Numbered from the stretch's first letter, positions 37,379-45,357 are shown. The stretch is DNA of 64,000 nucleotides from Kitasatospora indigofera (GCF_014655955.1 NZ_BNBO01000015.1:62001-126000); one strand, 5' to 3'. Numbers and translations are program-made. The notes: generated by a model not told the origin, from the letters alone.

Positions 37379-37633
37379 GTGCCGAAGTCTCGACTCCGCA
37401 AGAAGTCCGACTACACCCCGCCGCCGTCCACGACGACCGCGGTGAAGCTCAGCTCAGGCCGCAGCTGGGTCGCCCCGCTGATGCTGGCGCTGTTCCTGGT
37501 CGGCCTGGTGTGGATCGTCACCTACTACGTGACGAGCGGCAGCTACCCGGTGGAGAGCTGGCGCAACTGGAACATCCTGGTGGGCTTCGGCTTCATCGCG
37601 GCGGGCTTCGGCGTCTCCACCCAGTGGAAGTAG
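37379..37633 (+). CDS. crgA: CrgA, cell division (septation) protein
   Basis: 84-residue protein with a basic cytoplasmic start ([14 protein letters not shown]) and two transmembrane helices (~32-52 and ~62-80) ending GVSTQWK. In Streptomyces it restrains FtsZ ring formation during aerial sporulation; in mycobacteria it links FtsZ, FtsI and FtsQ. GTG 37379 follows AGGAGAG. It is divergent from DUF881. Confidence 0.94.
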   Translation: MPKSRLRKKSDYTPPPSTTTAVKLSSGRSWVAPLMLALFLVGLVWIVTYYVTSGSYPVESWRNWNILVGFGFIAAGFGVSTQWK

Positions 37634-37922
37634 GCCCCGCGAGCTGAGCCCGGCCGGCCGCCAGGCCCCGTGCTCCCCCGCTGCGCCACGCCCTGCCCCC
37701 GCCACGCCCTGCCCCGGTCGGCACCGCACTGCCCCGCCGTGCCCTTCGCCGGCCTCGACCGCCCTGTCCCGCCGGGCGGCGGGCAGGGCTGCCCCGCGCT
37801 GCCCGGGCGCCGTCCCGCGCCTCCGGCGAGTGCTGCCCGCTGCCGCCCGGGGTACCCGGCCGGCAGTCCCGGGGCCTCCGGCGCGGGGCGCCCCGGCGGT
37901 GGCCCCCGGTCACACCTTCCGC
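37634..37922. other. Gene-free GC-rich segment after crgA
   Basis: No gene is seen. C-rich simple sequence based on GCCACGCCCTGCCCC and CTGCCC(C/G), then the DnaA-box cluster begins at 37923. Confidence 0.5.
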
Positions 37923-38113
37923 TTATCCACATGGTTATCCACACTGGGGAAAAGTCCCGTCGTCCTGTGGATAACTTTCCCGCGCCGTACTGTCCACAGG
38001 GCCGGCCGGGACCCCCGGGGCCCAATGGCCGCACAGCAGGACGCGCGTAGAGCGACTGTGCACAAAGCACTGTGCGAAACACTTGTGCACAGCACGGCGC
38101 GCGCTGTGGACAA
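37923..38113. promoter_or_regulatory. DnaA-box cluster (seven boxes in 191 bp)
   Basis: Consensus boxes TTATCCACA at 37923-37931 and 37935-37943, its complement TGTGGATAA at 37966-37974, CTGTCCACA at 37990-37998 (one mismatch), TGTGCACAA at 38057-38065 and TTGTGCACA at 38083-38091 (one mismatch each), and TGTGGACAA at 38105-38113 (complement of the Streptomyces-preferred TTGTCCACA). Located between crgA and the rhomboid gene, not at oriC, which lies between dnaA and dnaN. From memory, a cluster next to crgA in S. coelicolor (H69) titrates DnaA like E. coli datA. Confidence 0.88.
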
Positions 38114-38219
38114 CGCCTGACCATGCCTCAGGCCGGCCCGGGCGTCCGGACACCCGTCCGGGCCCCGACCGGACGTCCGGACGCGCCGCCCACCCGACGG
38201 CCCCCTGCCCCGCGACGGC

Positions 38220-39209
38220 TCAGCTGTTGAGCAGCGCCGTCTGCAGCACCACGACGCCCACCACGAGGCCCAGCATCAGCAGCACCGCCGCGCCCTGGAC
38301 GAGGTTGCGGCGCTCCCGCGGGGCGTACATCAGCCCGAATCCCATGGCCGCCCCGGCCAGCAGACCCCCGATGTGCGCCCGCCAGTCGATCCCGGACACC
38401 GAGAACGTGATCACCAGGTTGAACACCAGCAGGGCGATCACCGGCCCGAGCGGCGTCCTGGTCCGCAGGAACAGCACCACGGTCGCCCCGAACAGCCCGA
38501 AGATCGCCCCGGACGCCCCGAGCGAGTTCATGTAGTCCCCGGCGATCAGGTACGCGAAGGTGCTCCCGGCCAGCCCCGACACCAGGTAGAGCGCCAGGTA
38601 GCGGATCCGGCCCAGCGCCTGCTCCAGCATCGGCCCCATCCACCAGAGCGCCAGCATGTTGGTCGCGATGTGCCAGATCTCGATGTGCAGGAAGGTCGCG
38701 GTCAGCAGCCGGTACCACTGGCCCGGACCCTCCGCGACGCCGTGCGGCCAGCCGTCGTACCGCGGGCTCACGCTGAGCAGCGAGAGGTCGTTCGCGAGCC
38801 ACGGCTTGTAGACGTACGCGGCCAGCAGGAAGACCAGCAGGTTGATCCCGATCAGGATCTTGGTGACCAGCGCGCCGTCCCGGACCGGCTGCCCGCCGAA
38901 GCGGGTGGTGGCCCGCCGGGCCGTCCGGCCCCCGCCGGACACGCACTCGGGGCAGTGGAAGCCCACCGAGGCGTCGGTCATGCACTGCGGGCAGATCGGC
39001 CGCCCGCAGCGGGAACAGCCGATCCCGGTCTCCCGCTCGGGGTGCCGGTAGCAGCCCGGCAGCGGCGGGTGGGCGTCCCCGGGCCGCCCGGGGGCCTCGG
39101 CCGGCGGGCCGGGGTGCCCGGCGGGGGTCGGGCCGCCCGCGGGCCGGTCGTCCGGGCCGGACGGCGGCTGGGGCCGGTCCGCCGGCTTCTGGGGCTCGTC
39201 CGGGAGCAT
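38220..39209 (-). CDS. Rhomboid intramembrane serine protease with N-terminal zinc-finger
   Basis: 329-residue protease. Residues ~50-85 hold two zinc-binding cysteine pairs (CYRHPERETG, CSRCGRPICPQC, CPECV), ~125-325 the six-helix rhomboid core with nucleophile Ser233 (GASGAIFGLFG) and His279 (HIGGLLAGAAMG). It cleaves substrates within the membrane. A B-box-like N-terminal zinc module is common in actinobacterial rhomboids. Start ATG 39209. Downstream (minus) of the cyclophilin gene. Confidence 0.92.
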   Translation of the reverse strand: MLPDEPQKPADRPQPPSGPDDRPAGGPTPAGHPGPPAEAPGRPGDAHPPLPGCYRHPERETGIGCSRCGRPICPQCMTDASVGFHCPECVSGGGRTARRATTRFGGQPVRDGALVTKILIGINLLVFLLAAYVYKPWLANDLSLLSVSPRYDGWPHGVAEGPGQWYRLLTATFLHIEIWHIATNMLALWWMGPMLEQALGRIRYLALYLVSGLAGSTFAYLIAGDYMNSLGASGAIFGLFGATVVLFLRTRTPLGPVIALLVFNLVITFSVSGIDWRAHIGGLLAGAAMGFGLMYAPRERRNLVQGAAVLLMLGLVVGVVVLQTALLNS

Positions 39210-39296
39210 CGCGGGATTCCCTTCTCATGGCCGATCCCGGTGAGGCCGCCGCCGCGCGGGGCACCACCGGGATCGCCAGGCTACTGCGGGTCCGCG

Positions 39297-39821
39297 TCAG
39301 CGGCGGGTGATCTCCACCGACTCGATCACGACATCGTCGACCGGGCGGTCCTGCGCCTTGGTGGGCGTGGTCGAGATCTCCTGGACGACCTTCCGGCTCG
39401 CCTCGTCGGCGACCTCGCCGAAGATGGTGTGCTTGCCGGTCAGCCAGGTGGTCGGCGCCACGGTCACGAAGAACTGCGAGCCGTTGGTGCCCGGGCCGGA
39501 GTTGGCCATCGCCAGCAGGTAGGGCTTGGTGAAGGCGAGGTCCGGGTGGAACTCGTCGGCGAACCGGTAGCCCGGGCCGCCGGTGCCCAGCCCGAGCGGG
39601 TCGCCACCCTGGATCATGAAGTTGGCGATCACGCGGTGGAAGACCGTGCCGTCGTACAGGCGGCCCTTGGAGGTCACCCCGGTCCGCGGGTGGGTCCACT
39701 CGCGGCCGCCCTCGGCCAGCTCCACGAAGTTCGCCACCGTCTTGGGGGCGTGGTTCGGGAAGAGCTTGATCACGATGTCGCCGCGGTTGGTCTTGAGAGT
39801 GGCGAACAGTTCCTCGGCCAC
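39297..39821 (-). CDS. ppiA: Cyclophilin-type peptidyl-prolyl isomerase
   Basis: 174-residue cytoplasmic cis-trans prolyl isomerase. Active-site residues in VFHRVIANFMIQGGDP, LLAMANSGPGTNGSQFFVT and KHTIFGEVADE. ATG 39821. No signal peptide. It is 87 bp upstream of the rhomboid gene and may be co-transcribed with it. Confidence 0.94.
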   Translation of the reverse strand: MAEELFATLKTNRGDIVIKLFPNHAPKTVANFVELAEGGREWTHPRTGVTSKGRLYDGTVFHRVIANFMIQGGDPLGLGTGGPGYRFADEFHPDLAFTKPYLLAMANSGPGTNGSQFFVTVAPTTWLTGKHTIFGEVADEASRKVVQEISTTPTKAQDRPVDDVVIESVEITRR

Positions 39822-40184
39822 GGACTGCCTTCCTGTCTACGTCGTTGACACCGGCAATCCTCCCACGCCACGGCCGCGGGCCAGGGGCACACCAGTGCGA
39901 AGCGGGGCCCGGCCCCCGGCCCTCCCGGACACCTCACCCGCGCCGCCGGCCCCCTCCCGAACCACTCCCGGCCCCCTCCCGCATCACTCCCGTACGCCCG
40001 CCGGACGCCCCTCCCGCCCCTCCTCGGGCCCCGCCGGAGGCCCGCCGCGCGGTGGGCCCACGGCCCCGACCTGCGACGGCCCGCTTACGGCCCATTCCGG
40101 CGTGCCGGTGCACAAATCGGGATGCATGATCAGCTATCAGGTGGATATGTGCATAAGTGGACGCCACCGAGGAGGAGAGATCTC
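39822..40184. other. 363-bp divergent spacer
   Basis: No gene is supported. The AT-richer part at 40110-40160 (GATGCATGATCAGCTATCAGG, ATATGTGCATAAG) probably holds the promoter of the DUF5324 gene; the C-rich part near 39940-40060 is simple sequence. Confidence 0.4.
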
Positions 40185-41120
40185 GTGACCCGTTTGGACT
40201 CAGCTCGTGAGACGGCCGACAAGACCAAGGAAACCCTCGCGCCCTATGCCGCCACCGCGAAGGACACCGCGCTGCACTTCGCGGGCGAGGCCAAGCAGCG
40301 CGTAGGCCCCGCGCTGGAGGCGATCGGCCCCAAGGTCGGCGAGACGGCCGAACGGGCCTGGAGCGGCGCGGCCAACACCGCACGCAGTGCCCGCATCCAG
40401 TACGACAAGCACCTCGCGCCCCAGTTCGGCCAGGCCTTCTCGCACCTGCCGCCCGAGGCGCAGCAGAACGCCCTCAAGGCCTTCCACCGGGCCCAGGAGG
40501 CCGCCCTGGCGGCCCGGCTGTCGGCCGCCAAGATGGCGGGGCAGACCAAGGCCACCATCGGGCCCAAGGTCGCCCAGGCCGTCGAGGAGGCCCGCAGCAC
40601 GGTCGTCCCGGTCGCCCAGGAGGCACAGATCCGCGGCGCCGCGGCCCTCACCGCGCTGCAGGGCCACGTGACCGCCTCCGAGATCAGCGACCTGGCCGCG
40701 AAGAACGCCAAGAAGGAGCAGCGCAACGGCTGGGCCACCGGCCTCGCCGTGGCCGGCACCCTCGCGGTCGGCAGCGGCGTCATCGCCTGGCAGTGGTGGC
40801 GACGCCAGAGCAACCCCGAGTGGCTGGTCGAGCCGCCGCTCGTCCGGGACTCGCCGAACACCACCCAGGGCGGCAGCGGGTCCACCGGTGCGCACGCGAC
40901 CAGCAGCACCGGCAGCTCGGCCGCGTCCGGCGGCACCGCGAACGGCAGCCCCGGCGCCGGAACGGGCTCCCCGGTCAACGGCAGCGGGCCCGCCGACCCG
41001 GCCGGGCAGGCGCCCACCGACTCCACCACCCCGAAGCCCGGCCCGACCCCGCCGCCGCCCGGCAAGCCCGGCCCCGGGGACGACCACCCGAAGCCGCACG
41101 ACCCGCGCAAGCCGCACTGA
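40185..41120 (+). CDS. DUF5324 family protein
   Basis: 311-residue protein. Residues ~1-165 are a long Ala-rich amphipathic helical region with 11-mer-like repeats (ETADKTKETLAPYAATAKDT), ~195-217 a membrane helix (GLAVAGTLAVGSGVIAWQWW) and the tail a Gly/Ser/Pro-rich disordered segment. GTG 40185 follows GGAGGAGAG. Characteristic of Streptomyces near tRNA-Ala; function unknown, possibly membrane or stress associated (inference from apolipoprotein-like repeats). Confidence 0.85.
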   Translation: MTRLDSARETADKTKETLAPYAATAKDTALHFAGEAKQRVGPALEAIGPKVGETAERAWSGAANTARSARIQYDKHLAPQFGQAFSHLPPEAQQNALKAFHRAQEAALAARLSAAKMAGQTKATIGPKVAQAVEEARSTVVPVAQEAQIRGAAALTALQGHVTASEISDLAAKNAKKEQRNGWATGLAVAGTLAVGSGVIAWQWWRRQSNPEWLVEPPLVRDSPNTTQGGSGSTGAHATSSTGSSAASGGTANGSPGAGTGSPVNGSGPADPAGQAPTDSTTPKPGPTPPPPGKPGPGDDHPKPHDPRKPH

Positions 41121-41135
41121 CCGGCCCGCCGGGAA

Positions 41136-41179
41136 CGCGATCGGCCGCTGACCTGATCACAGGTCAGCGGCCGATCGCG
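41136..41179. terminator. Long perfect hairpin between DUF5324 and tRNA-Ala
   Basis: Stem of about 20 bp centred on CGATCGGCCGCTGACCTG / CAGGTCAGCGGCCGATCG with ATCA loop. It serves convergent transcripts from both sides. Confidence 0.85.
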
Positions 41180-41182
41180 GAT

Positions 41183-41226
41183 CGAACACTGTGAAGCTTT
41201 ACTGCCTTGAACACTGTGGAGCTTAG
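41183..41226. repeat. Direct repeat flanking tRNA-Ala 3' end
   Basis: GAACACTGTGAAGCTT (from 41183) recurs as GAACACTGTGGAGCTT (from 41209), one mismatch; the second copy includes the last eight bases of tRNA-Ala. The first therefore mimics the tRNA 3' end. Confidence 0.7.
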
Positions 41227-41289
41227 GAGACTCGAACTCCTGACATCTGCCTTGCAAAGGCAGCGCTCTACCAACTGAGCTAAAGCCCC
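41217..41289 (-). tRNA. tRNA-Ala (anticodon TGC)
   Basis: 73-nt tRNA beginning GGGGCTTTAGCTCAG; anticodon stem CTGCC/GGCAG with loop TTTGCAA; T arm AGGAGTTCGAGTCTCCT; discriminator A; no encoded CCA. In related genomes it follows tRNA-Ile near gyrA. Confidence 0.95.
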
Positions 41290-41452
41290 GTGACGGTGCT
41301 GTGCACACCGTCGGGCACTAGCGTACCGGGTCCTGGCGTGAATCCCACCTGGTATCCCCCGCAGCCGTGCGCGGGCCCGGCCGGCCCCAGCCCGAGGCTG
41401 GGGCCCGACCGGCCCGGGGAGCGCCCTGGGCGCTCCCGAAGATCGTCGTGAG

Positions 41453-41584
41453 TCAGCGCGCGCCGGCCGGCACCGGGTCGGTGGCCTCGGTCCACAGATC
41501 CTGCTCGGCACGGTCCGCCTGGACCTGACGGTAGACAAAGAAGCCGCCGAGGGCGACCAGGGCGACCAGGAGAAGCTTCTTCAC
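41453..41584 (-). CDS. DLW-39 family small protein
   Basis: 43-residue protein starting at GTG 41584 (KKLLLVALVALGGFFVYRQV) with one N-terminal helix and the family-defining DLW in EQDLWTEATD. Open sequence upstream of 41584 is not coding. Actinobacterial protein of unknown role, found next to tRNA-Ala and gyrA in this family. Confidence 0.9.
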   Translation of the reverse strand: MKKLLLVALVALGGFFVYRQVQADRAEQDLWTEATDPVPAGAR

Positions 41585-41867
41585 CGCGGGACCTCGTCCT
41601 TCTTGCGTTGCGAACTCGGCACCAATGGCTCCGGCCGGAGTGGCCGGACGGCGAGTCCGGGAAATTTCGAGCACGAACAGGCAGCCGGAGTGGCAGACCG
41701 CCTTGCGGCCGATGATACACACCGGTGTCCCAATCGTGACCAGCCGCCACCGGGCCAACCGGCCGGTCCGGGGGCGGGATTGACGCCATGCCTCCTGTCG
41801 TACGGTCGGCCCGGCGCACCCCGGACGGCCCCGCCGCCGAGGACGAGGGGCTGTCTCCGTGCGGCCG

Positions 41868-42191
41868 TCAGCGCGCCTGCGGCACCCGCACCACGGCCCG
41901 GCCGCCGGCCAGGTCGACCTTGGTCCTGGGGGGCGCGCCCTCGCCGTCCTCGTCGCGCAGCATGAGCGTCGTCCCGCGCTGGTCGAGCTCGTGCTGCTTG
42001 CCCGCCGCGAACTGCGCGTGCAGCTGCTCGAACCCGGTGGCCGAGATCTGGCCCTCCCGGCCGGTGCCCCGCCAGGGGATCCACCGCGCGCGCCTCGCCC
42101 GCAGCGCCAGCTGGTCGACGAAGGCCAGCAGCACCAGTGCGCAGACCAGCCCCGGAATGCTCATCGCCCAGAAGAGCGCCACACCGTCCAC
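41868..42191 (-). CDS. DUF6191 domain membrane protein
   Basis: 107-residue protein: N-terminal membrane helix (SIPGLVCALVLLAFVDQL), basic juxtamembrane patch (RARRARWIPWRG) and a small soluble domain containing GFEQLHAQFAAGKQHELDQR. Matches the Streptomyces DUF6191 pattern. Function unknown. Next to DLW-39. Confidence 0.8.
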   Translation of the reverse strand: MDGVALFWAMSIPGLVCALVLLAFVDQLALRARRARWIPWRGTGREGQISATGFEQLHAQFAAGKQHELDQRGTTLMLRDEDGEGAPPRTKVDLAGGRAVVRVPQAR

Positions 42192-42371
42192 CTCTCCGTC
42201 GAACCGCCAACGGCTCTCCCTCCAGTAGACCCGGCGACCTCCGGGCGCGTCCAGGGCCGTCCGGGACCTTTCCCGGCACCGCCGGGCGGGACGGACCGCT
42301 GGTCCGGCTCCGGACGGCCGAGGGCGCGGCGGGGCGGCGGGGCGGGGCGGCGGGGCGGCGGCGGGCCCTCC

Positions 42372-42700
42372 TCAGGTCCGCGAGGTCCTGCCGCGTCGTC
42401 CGGACATCGCCCCGCATTGAGCACGGCCCACCGGAGGAAGACCCCCCAGCCACGGGGTACGGGGGGCCAACCCACTCAGGGCCTTGAAAGCCCTGAGTTC
42501 CTGACCGGCCGGAACGCGATACCCGCTGCCCGCCGGCTCGGACCGGTGGTCCTTCACGAGCGACTTCACCGCTGCGAGCGGGACCTCGAAGCAGTCGGCC
42601 ACCGTCCGGGTGGTGGCGGGCACCCCGTCGGGGAGCAGGGTGAGGATCCTGACCTTGTCGAGCACGTCGACGCGCTCGACGGATCTCCCCGAGTGCCCGG
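42372..42700 (-). pseudogene. Decayed remnant of a phage-antirepressor-like gene
   Basis: The reading frame gives VERVDVLDKVRILTLLPDG, TTRTVADCFEVPLAAVKSLV and SGYRVPAGQELRAFKALSG, matching from memory the N-terminal half of a Streptomyces family in which a DNA-binding-like segment is followed by RRAVLNVGLLLRDSEVA. Here, near 42440-42460, the expected continuation (RWAVLNAGRCPDD) moves to another frame and then stops, so the gene is frameshifted and truncated. Its 5' end overlaps the hairpin at 42733-42762, so no sure start. It abuts the left att site. Confidence 0.5.
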
Positions 42701-42732
42701 CGCGGAGCGCCGGCCGTACCCGGACATGGCAG

Positions 42733-42762
42733 AAGGCCCGGAGTGAGATCACTCCGGGCCTT
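42733..42762 (-). terminator. Terminator hairpin beside the left att site
   Basis: 12-bp perfect stem AAGGCCCGGAGT / ACTCCGGGCCTT, loop GAGATC, directly 3' of the tRNA-Ile fragment. It is probably the original chromosomal terminator of tRNA-Ile. Confidence 0.75.
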
Positions 42763-42766
42763 CGTC

Positions 42767-42811
42767 GGTGGGCCTAACAGGACTTGAACCTGTGGCCTCT
42801 TCCTTATCAGG
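42767..42811. repeat. Left attachment site: 45-bp duplicate of the tRNA-Ile 3' half
   Basis: Identical for 45 bases to 56100-56144 and divergent on both sides. It covers the tRNA-Ile from the anticodon loop to its 3' end. It is the chromosomal 3' remnant left after integration. Confidence 0.93.
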
Positions 42812-42906
42812 TGATCATCGCCACGAGAGAGCGCCGGTGAGCCCGTCGCGCACGAAGGCCGACGGCCCCCAGTACTCCCCTGCGGTACTCCGTTGTCTGC
42901 TGCTGT

Positions 42907-42926
42907 TGGCGTAGTGCATTGGCGTA
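42907..42926 (+). repeat. Candidate integrase arm sites, left end
   Basis: TGGCGTA (42907-42913), six bases, TGGCGTA (42920-42926). The same pair with the same spacing lies inside the right end at 56031-56050. Confidence 0.55.
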
Positions 42927-42942
42927 CGCCCGTGGTGCGGGC

Positions 42943-43404
42943 CTAGGCAACGAGCTTCCGACCGTCATGAGCCCGCACTACTGGCTCGCCCGGGCTCAAT
43001 GCGTCCCTCACCCGCATCCCGTACATGTCTCCCATCCTGCCAATGGCGTCATCAGGCGAGAGCCATTCGACGGCCGTGGACTCCGGCGAGGTGCAGGGCG
43101 TGCCAGCAACGGGCTTGCACCGGAACACCAAGGCCACAACACCGAGGGACATGTTCTTGTACACCCCGGTGAGGCGCTCCACGACAACACTGAGACCGGT
43201 CTCCTCTAGGACCTCGCGACAGACACCGGCCTCGACCGACTCACCAAGCTCCAACACCCCACCGGGCGGCTCCCAGGTGTCGTTATCCGCACGCCGGATG
43301 ACGAGCACCCTTCCGTCCTCGCGCACGACCACACCAGCCACCGACACCGAGTGAAGCGGCGTTGACCGCTCCTGCTGCGTGCTGTTACTCATGTATATGA
43401 GCAT
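42943..43404 (-). CDS. Nudix hydrolase (AICE regulatory pair)
   Basis: About 150-residue protein with the complete Nudix box GVLELGESVEAGVCREVLEETGLS-type sequence (Gly, REVLEETG core), plus DTWEPPG before it. It hydrolyses a nucleoside-diphosphate-linked substrate. Start is ATG 43404 or ATG 43392; no ribosome site is seen for either, so leaderless translation is likely. It is divergent from the GntR gene across a 15-28 bp spacer containing an inverted repeat. A Nudix gene next to a KorSA-type regulator is usual in AICEs; its substrate is unknown. Confidence 0.85.
   Translation of the reverse strand: MLIYMSNSTQQERSTPLHSVSVAGVVVREDGRVLVIRRADNDTWEPPGGVLELGESVEAGVCREVLEETGLSVVVERLTGVYKNMSLGVVALVFRCKPVAGTPCTSPESTAVEWLSPDDAIGRMGDMYGMRVRDALSPGEPVVRAHDGRKLVA
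43362..43391 (+). promoter_or_regulatory. Candidate gntR promoter
   Basis: TTGACC (43362-43367), 18-bp spacer, TACTCA (43386-43391). The dyad at 43388-43401 covers its -10 and start region, which fits autorepression by the encoded regulator. Confidence 0.4.
43388..43401. promoter_or_regulatory. Candidate GntR operator 1
   Basis: CTCAT GTAT ATGAG dyad between the divergent Nudix and gntR genes. The 13-mer ATGTATATGAGCA is repeated at 44256-44268. Confidence 0.5.
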
Positions 43405-43419
43405 AGGAGGTTCCACCCG

Positions 43420-44199
43420 ATGAGGAGTGGAAGCGTTCGCGAGACATCATCGCCCCGGTACCTGCAGATCGCCGAGGACCTCGCAGAACAGATTCAGAAG
43501 GGCGTACTGCCCCCTGGCCAGAAGATCCCAAGCGAGTCCGAGCTGATGGATCGCTACAAGGTGGCCCCTGGCACAGCCAGGAAGGCCGTGGCCGAGTTGC
43601 GGACCACCGGGCTGATCGAGACGCACCACGGTCGTGGCTCCTTCGTGAAGTCCCGCCCGCCGGTCAACCGCAAGTCGTCGGACCGCTTCCGGCGCTCACA
43701 CCGAAAGGCCGGGAAGGCCGCCTACCTCGCTGAAGCCGAGCAGGCCGGGGCTACACCGTCGGTACGTGTCCTCTATATCGGCCCGACCGAGGCGCCGGCC
43801 GACATCGCCGAGCGCCTCTTGGTGGCGCCCGGCACGCAGGTCCTGGCGCGACGAAGGCTGTACTTCAGCGACGGGGTGCCCACCGAGGAAGCCACGTCGT
43901 ACTTGCCGTGGGACATCGCGAAGGACATCCCGGAGCTGTTCGCAGAGAACCCCGGCGGCGGTGGCATCTACGCCCGGCTTGAGGACCACGGCCACACCCT
44001 CGCCGAGTTCACGGAGACTGTCCGGGCCCGCCTCGCCACCAAACCAGAGACCACAGCTCTGAGCTTGAGCCCGGGCGCCCCGGTCATCCACCTGACGCGA
44101 AATGCCATCTCCGACGCCGGTCGAGTGGTCGAGGTCTGCGACACGCTGATGGCGGCTGATCAGTTCGTTCTGGACTACCGCATCCCTGCCAGCGACTGA
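43420..44199 (+). CDS. GntR/HutC family repressor (KorSA-like)
   Basis: 259-residue regulator. Winged helix ~10-75 (RYLQIAEDLAEQIQKGVLPP, SESELMDRYKVAPGTAR, HHGRGSFVKS) and UTRA ligand domain ~95-255 (LYIGPTEAPADIAERLLV, ARRRLYFSDGVPTEEATSYL). ATG 43420 follows AGGAGG. In pSAM2 the KorSA member of this family represses the activator gene and keeps the element integrated; position and divergence from Nudix support the same job here. Two related dyads, at 43388 and 44253, are candidate targets. Confidence 0.9.
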   Translation: MRSGSVRETSSPRYLQIAEDLAEQIQKGVLPPGQKIPSESELMDRYKVAPGTARKAVAELRTTGLIETHHGRGSFVKSRPPVNRKSSDRFRRSHRKAGKAAYLAEAEQAGATPSVRVLYIGPTEAPADIAERLLVAPGTQVLARRRLYFSDGVPTEEATSYLPWDIAKDIPELFAENPGGGGIYARLEDHGHTLAEFTETVRARLATKPETTALSLSPGAPVIHLTRNAISDAGRVVEVCDTLMAADQFVLDYRIPASD

Positions 44200-44215
44200 C
44201 CCACACGCCTCTCCG

Positions 44216-44253
44216 GTCAACCCTCCGAGCCCCGCAAGGCACGGAGGGTTGAC
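44216..44253 (+). terminator. Terminator of gntR
   Basis: 12-bp perfect stem GTCAACCCTCCG (44216-44227) / CGGAGGGTTGAC (44242-44253), just after the gntR stop. Confidence 0.75.
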
Positions 44254-44266
44254 TTATGTATATGAG
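44253..44266. promoter_or_regulatory. Candidate GntR operator 2
   Basis: CTTATGTATATGAG, one mismatch from operator 1, overlapping a possible TTGACT -35. Confidence 0.4.
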
Positions 44267-44288
44267 CAAGGCACTCTGATGCATGTCA

Positions 44289-44326
44289 CTCCTCTACATA
44301 AGTGCATGAGCACTCATGTAGAGGAG
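44289..44326. promoter_or_regulatory. Large dyad upstream of the transfer genes
   Basis: CTCCTCTACATAAGTGC / GCACTCATGTAGAGGAG arms of 17 bp with one mismatch and an ATGA loop. The right arm contains ACTCATGTA as in operator 1. Operator or transcript hairpin. Confidence 0.5.
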
Positions 44327-44803
44327 GGGGCCCTTCTTTGGGCTGCTCTGACCTGCACAAACGCACCACCTGCTCAACAACTCAAGAGCGTGATCCACCA
44401 CCGCAGTCCGTTCGTGACAACTCCGGCGGGGTGAGTGGAGACCAGTCGGCAGAGAAGGGGCGCACGCCCTGACACCTCGGTCGCCCTTAAGACGGCGGCC
44501 GTACATGGGACACGCAGCCGACTCCGACGTAAAGATCCACGCGGCCAACCTTCACCCAGCGACGACCTCCGGAACGGATCTCTCCGGAGAGAGCTGGACC
44601 GCGTGCAGATGAGACCCAACCCCTGCTCCACCAGTGACCACGGTCCTCGACACCCCTCGCATCAGCTTTCGCGGCGGGGTGTCGGGGGTCGTGGCTGCTC
44701 GTGATGAGTTGCCGGGCCCGATGAGTCGGGGCCGTCGCGCTTGCCTTGGCCGGTTGCGCGACAGCCCCTCGGGCCCACCACCCCTAGAGGACGAGGTAGA
44801 CCC

Positions 44804-45085
44804 GTGAGGTCGATTGTTGCAGGCCAGCGTGCCGCGAACGAGAACGAGTTCGCGGAACTCGCGCTGGGCGTGGACGAGGAGCTGTTCGCCGGTGTGGCCG
44901 GTGAGGACGAGATGAGCCGGGCGGCGCGGCTGGACGCGGCGTACGGGGTGCTGGCGGACCTGCGCCGGGAGGACCCGGAGTTGGCCGCCTACGCCGAGCG
45001 GCTGCTGAAGTCGGCGCCGGTCCCGCTGCGGCGGGCCCGAACCGTGGCCGCCGCCAACGTGGTGCCGGTGGGGGTGGCTGCCTGA
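44804..45085 (+). CDS. Hypothetical AICE protein, 93 residues
   Basis: GTG 44804 follows GAGGTAGA. Acidic first half (NENEFAELALGVDEELFAG, EDEMSRAARLDAAYGVLADL) and basic C-terminus (RRARTVAAANVV). No domain recognised. Its stop TGA overlaps the next ATG (TGATG), so it heads a coupled run of four genes. Confidence 0.7.
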   Translation: MRSIVAGQRAANENEFAELALGVDEELFAGVAGEDEMSRAARLDAAYGVLADLRREDPELAAYAERLLKSAPVPLRRARTVAAANVVPVGVAA

Positions 45086-45357
45086 TGGGCCGCATCCGTG
45101 CCGCCTTGGACCGGGCGGTCATCTCGTACTGCACGGACGGCTACGGGGCGCCGGCGGCGGACCGTCGGACGGCGACCTACGGCGGGATGATCGCTAGCAC
45201 CGTCGCCGAGGCGGGGCACCCGGCGGTCGCCGCCGTGGTCTCCGGCATCGGCGCCGCCGTGATCGCGGCGGACACCGTGTTCGGCCACCCGACCGCCCCC
45301 GAGGATGGATACGCCGGCTTCACCGCCGAAGCCCCGAAGCGGGGGTGGCGACGGTGA
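45085..45357 (+). CDS. Small membrane-associated AICE protein, 90 residues
   Basis: Begins MGRIRAALDRAVISYCTDGYG with one or two short hydrophobic stretches (HPAVAAVVSGIGAAVIAAD). ATG 45085 overlaps the preceding stop, and its own stop overlaps the next start. Unknown; such small proteins accompany the spread functions of Streptomyces mobile elements (inference). Confidence 0.65.
   Translation: MGRIRAALDRAVISYCTDGYGAPAADRRTATYGGMIASTVAEAGHPAVAAVVSGIGAAVIAADTVFGHPTAPEDGYAGFTAEAPKRGWRR

Larger units (their letters stand above)
44200..44803. other. 604-bp control region without a supported gene
   Basis: Holds the gntR terminator, a second copy of the operator motif (44253-44266), TTGACT at 44249 as a possible -35, and the large dyad at 44289-44326. 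Short open frames at 44249-44434 and 44435-44704 lack ribosome sites and coding bias and are left out. It probably drives the rightward transfer and replication genes. Confidence 0.5.

Noticed and set aside
37923..38113. Chromosomal oriC
   Set aside because: Too short and lacks dnaA and dnaN as neighbours; oriC should lie beyond 64000.
42769..42811. Second tRNA-Ile gene at the left att site
   Set aside because: Only the 3' half is present, without acceptor 5' strand, D arm or 5' anticodon stem; it is an att remnant.
44249..44704. Two short open frames in the control region
   Set aside because: No ribosome site, no coding bias; they overlap the operator and dyad motifs.
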